Origin: UBA8337 sp965662725
GTDB taxonomy: Bacteria; Pseudomonadota; Alphaproteobacteria; RS24
NCBI GenBank assembly: GCA_965662725.1
Contig: CBFIIT010000051.1
Location: 1 to 5,859 of the forward strand
Length of the DNA: 5,859 nt
Direction of reading: 5' to 3'
The notes under the pieces were generated by a model. The model was not told the origin of the DNA, made no database searches, and was given only the letters and a program-made list of their open reading frames with translations. Below, in pieces: positions 4,479-5,859 of the stretch (position 1 is the stretch's first letter; the number at the start of each line of letters is the position of its first letter). Both the position numbers and the translations under genes were made by a program.

Positions 4479-5240
4479 CTAGCGGGTTACCGCGTAAAGT
4501 GTAACGGCAGTGGCGGTGGCAACATTCAGCGTTGCAAAACCGGCATCATCGGCGACGGGCAGGCGCGCCAGCACATCGCATGTCTCGCGCGTTAATCGAC
4601 GCAGACCGGGGCCTTCTGCACCCATAACAATAGCCAATGGGCGGTCTTTCGGCACTGCGTCTATCAGCGTTTCGCCGCGCTCATCCAAACCGACCGACAT
4701 ATATCCGGCCTTGTGCAAGCTATCCAGCGCTCGCGCCAAATTGGCGACTGTGGCTATTGGCACAACTTCTAACGCGCCGGAAGCGGTTTTTGCCAAACTG
4801 CCGGCCTGTGGTGGACTGTTGCGGCGGGGTAAAACAATACCACCGGCGCCAAACACCGCAGCGGCCCGCAAAATCGCGCCAACATTGCGCGGGTCCGAGA
4901 CTTGATCCAATACAATCAGCGTTTTGCCGCTTGCCGCCAAATCTTCAATATCCGGTTCCGGCAGCATATCCGCTTCCAGCACCATACCTTGATGGACCGC
5001 ATCAGACGGTAGCATGGCGGCCAATTCTTGCGATGTTTTCAGTTCCGGTTGTAAATTACGATGGGCCAAACTCGGTTCCAATTCATTGGCGGCATTTTGC
5101 GTCAGCAAAAGCCGTTTGATATGGCGTTTGGGGTTTTCCACAGCCGCGCGAACGGCATGGCTTCCATAGATTAGCAGCTGTGACGAATCTGCTAAAGTTT
5201 TTCTCGGCTTATGGGAATTCTTGTGCTTGCGCTTGCTCAT
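4479..5240 (-). CDS. rlmB: 23S rRNA 2'-O-methyltransferase of the RlmB (SpoU/TrmH) family
   Basis: This 253-residue SPOUT-class methyltransferase uses S-adenosylmethionine to methylate a ribose 2'-OH; in E. coli RlmB acts on G2251 of 23S rRNA. A basic N-terminal tail (MSKRKHKNSHKPRK) precedes the substrate-binding domain (about 22-95, with YGSHAVRAAVENPKR and VHQGMVLEA). The SpoU domain follows with its three motifs: DQVSDPRNVGAILRAA (112-127), IVMGAEGPGLRRLT (204-217) and TLNVATATAVTLY (237-249). The knot motifs are intact, so it should be active, though sister enzymes such as TrmH-type tRNA methyltransferases share them. The start is the ATG at 5240. The frame stays open upstream across the N gap only because the gene's 5' end is present twice in the assembly. 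In the second copy AAGGA precedes the same ATG. It diverges from the tRNA-tuf genes. Confidence 0.9.
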   Translation of the reverse strand: MSKRKHKNSHKPRKTLADSSQLLIYGSHAVRAAVENPKRHIKRLLLTQNAANELEPSLAHRNLQPELKTSQELAAMLPSDAVHQGMVLEADMLPEPDIEDLAASGKTLIVLDQVSDPRNVGAILRAAAVFGAGGIVLPRRNSPPQAGSLAKTASGALEVVPIATVANLARALDSLHKAGYMSVGLDERGETLIDAVPKDRPLAIVMGAEGPGLRRLTRETCDVLARLPVADDAGFATLNVATATAVTLYAVTR

Positions 5241-5329
5241 ACNNNNNNNNCCATAGATTAGCAGCTGTGACGAATCTGCTAAAGTTTTTCTCGGCTTATG
5301 GGAATTCTTGTGCTTGCGCTTGCTCATAC
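5164..5329. other. Assembly gap with duplicated 79-nt flanks
   Basis: Eight N's (5243-5250) are flanked by two identical 79-nt copies, 5164-5242 and 5251-5329, containing the rlmB start codon and its first 25 or so codons. Exact identity right up to a short fixed-looking N run is the mark of two contigs whose overlapping ends were joined without merging. The real chromosome most likely has one copy, so the window is about 87 nt too long here. Confidence 0.9.
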
Positions 5330-5423
5330 AATTCCTTATAAAGCTCTCAACATTGCAGCGCAATTGTTCCGTCGCTTGACCGTTTTTCGACAGAAAATGC
5401 AGTCAGCGGACGGGCTTTTGTGC

Positions 5424-5449
5424 TTGTAATTTGTGTGAAAACGTAGAAT
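5424..5449 (+). promoter_or_regulatory. Weak candidate promoter of the tRNA-tuf unit
   Basis: TAGAAT (5444-5449) is a reasonable -10 box, followed by a GC-rich stretch TGCGGG that could be the discriminator of a growth-controlled promoter. The best nearby -35, TTGTAA (5424-5429), is only 14 nt away, so the spacing is poor. It is listed because a promoter must lie between the divergent rlmB start and tRNA-Tyr. Confidence 0.25.
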
Positions 5450-5474
5450 TTCTGCGGGTTTACACTGTTTGGGC

Positions 5475-5559
5475 GGAGGGATGCCCGAGTGGCTAAAGGG
5501 GACGGGCTGTAAACCCGTTGGCTATGCCTACGTTGGTTCGAATCCAACTCCCTCCACCA
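5475..5559 (+). tRNA. tRNA-Tyr (anticodon GTA)
   Basis: The acceptor stem GGAGGGA (5475-5481) pairs with TCCCTCC (5549-5555), followed by discriminator A and an encoded CCA. The anticodon stem ACGGG/CCCGT encloses CTGTAAA with anticodon GTA at 5509-5511. There is a long variable arm, as expected for a class II tRNA, and a TTCGAAT T-loop. Total length with CCA is 85 nt. Confidence 0.97.
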
Positions 5560-5615
5560 TTTCTTTTTCACGGGCGCGTGGAAAAGATGTTGCGGAACGA
5601 CCCGGACGGGGTGAG

Positions 5616-5689
5616 GCGGGTGTAGCTCAATGGTAGAGCAACAGCCTTCCAAGCTGAAGATGAGGGTTCGATTCCCTTCACCCGCTCCA
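5616..5689 (+). tRNA. tRNA-Gly (anticodon TCC)
   Basis: The acceptor stem GCGGGTG (5616-5622) pairs with CACCCGC (5679-5685), followed by discriminator T and an encoded CCA. The anticodon loop CTTCCAA carries TCC at 5648-5650, and the T-loop TTCGATT is normal. It is 74 nt long including CCA and lies 56 nt after tRNA-Tyr, so the two are probably one transcript. Confidence 0.97.
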
Positions 5690-5772
5690 GTCCGGCCCTT
5701 ATGGGCCATTAGGGTGGGAAGGCATTTAGGTCAACCGGGCTGCGGCCCGAAGCACAGGACGAGGAACGAAGG
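5690..5772 (+). other. tRNA-Gly to tuf spacer with two hairpins
   Basis: The 83-nt spacer holds GGCCC-TTAT-GGGCC (5694-5707) and CGGGC-TGCG-GCCCG (5736-5749). Neither is followed by a T-tract, so they are more likely RNA-processing or leader structures in a tRNA-mRNA cotranscript than terminators. GAGGA (5761-5765) is the probable tuf ribosome binding site. I see no separate promoter. Confidence 0.5.
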
Positions 5773-5859
5773 ATGTCGAAAGAGAAGTTTGAGCGGAATA
5801 AGCCGCACTGTAACATTGGCACGATTGGTCACGTTGACCATGGTAAGACGACGCTGACG
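5773..5859 (+). CDS. tuf: Elongation factor Tu, N-terminal end (partial)
   Basis: The first 29 codons of EF-Tu are present; the gene runs off the right edge. The protein begins MSKEKFERN and contains KPHCNIGTIGHVDHGKT, with the G1/P-loop GHVDHGKT at residues 19-26. EF-Tu is the GTPase that brings aminoacyl-tRNA to the ribosome. Its place directly behind tRNA-Tyr and tRNA-Gly recalls the E. coli tyrU-glyT-thrT-tufB order, and the genes are probably cotranscribed. Whether there is a second tuf copy elsewhere cannot be seen. Confidence 0.97.
   Translation, partial: MSKEKFERNKPHCNIGTIGHVDHGKTTLT

Noticed and set aside
5241..5363. Extended rlmB start with a duplicated N-terminus
   Set aside because: It arises only because the frame stays open across the N gap and its duplicated flank.
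5690..5772. Riboswitch or attenuator before tuf
   Set aside because: Two short hairpins without a T-tract or alternative pairing do not make a recognisable riboswitch; tRNA-mRNA processing is the simpler reading.

Overview
The window looks like chromosomal DNA of a mid-GC alphaproteobacterium. This rests on the EF-Tu N-terminus (KPHCNIGTIGHVDHGKT), on the order rlmB (reverse), tRNA-Tyr, tRNA-Gly, tuf, and on the general look of the thiolase and flavin-oxidoreductase proteins. It is an inference from remembered family sequences, not a search result; no species is named.

Layout. 2-139 is the 3' end of an alkyl/aryl-sulfatase-like gene. 140-600 has no convincing gene and is packed with short hairpins. 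On close reading these resolve into copies of two structured repeat modules, called M1 (29 nt) and M2 (about 75-80 nt) here. 637-1449 (reverse) is an AT-richer hypothetical membrane-anchored protein with its own promoter. 1616-2590 (reverse) is a nitronate monooxygenase/NADH:quinone reductase family flavoprotein with a clear terminator. Across a 134-bp intergenic region it diverges from a complete thiolase (2725-3900, forward). 3901-4107 holds a reverse copy of M2, a diverged second copy of the last 17 codons of the thiolase, a GC-rich hairpin and a third copy of M1, followed by a strong intrinsic terminator. 4226-4465 is a small dual-CDGSH iron-sulfur protein, convergent with rlmB (4479-5240, reverse). 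An 8-N gap at 5243-5250 has identical 79-nt flanks, which marks an unmerged contig overlap. The window ends with tRNA-Tyr(GTA), tRNA-Gly(TCC) and the first 29 codons of tuf.

How the genes relate. The right-hand part is translation machinery: an rRNA methyltransferase, two tRNAs and EF-Tu. The left and middle parts suggest lipid or organic-acid catabolism (alkylsulfatase end, thiolase, flavin oxidoreductase), but no single operon ties these together.

The most interesting signal is the repeat family. Three M2 copies and three M1 copies keep their loops and linkers while several stem pairs change in a compensatory way, as expected for structure-conserved elements. One M2 copy lies exactly between the thiolase stop codon and the duplicated thiolase tail, which points to a past insertion or recombination event at that gene end.
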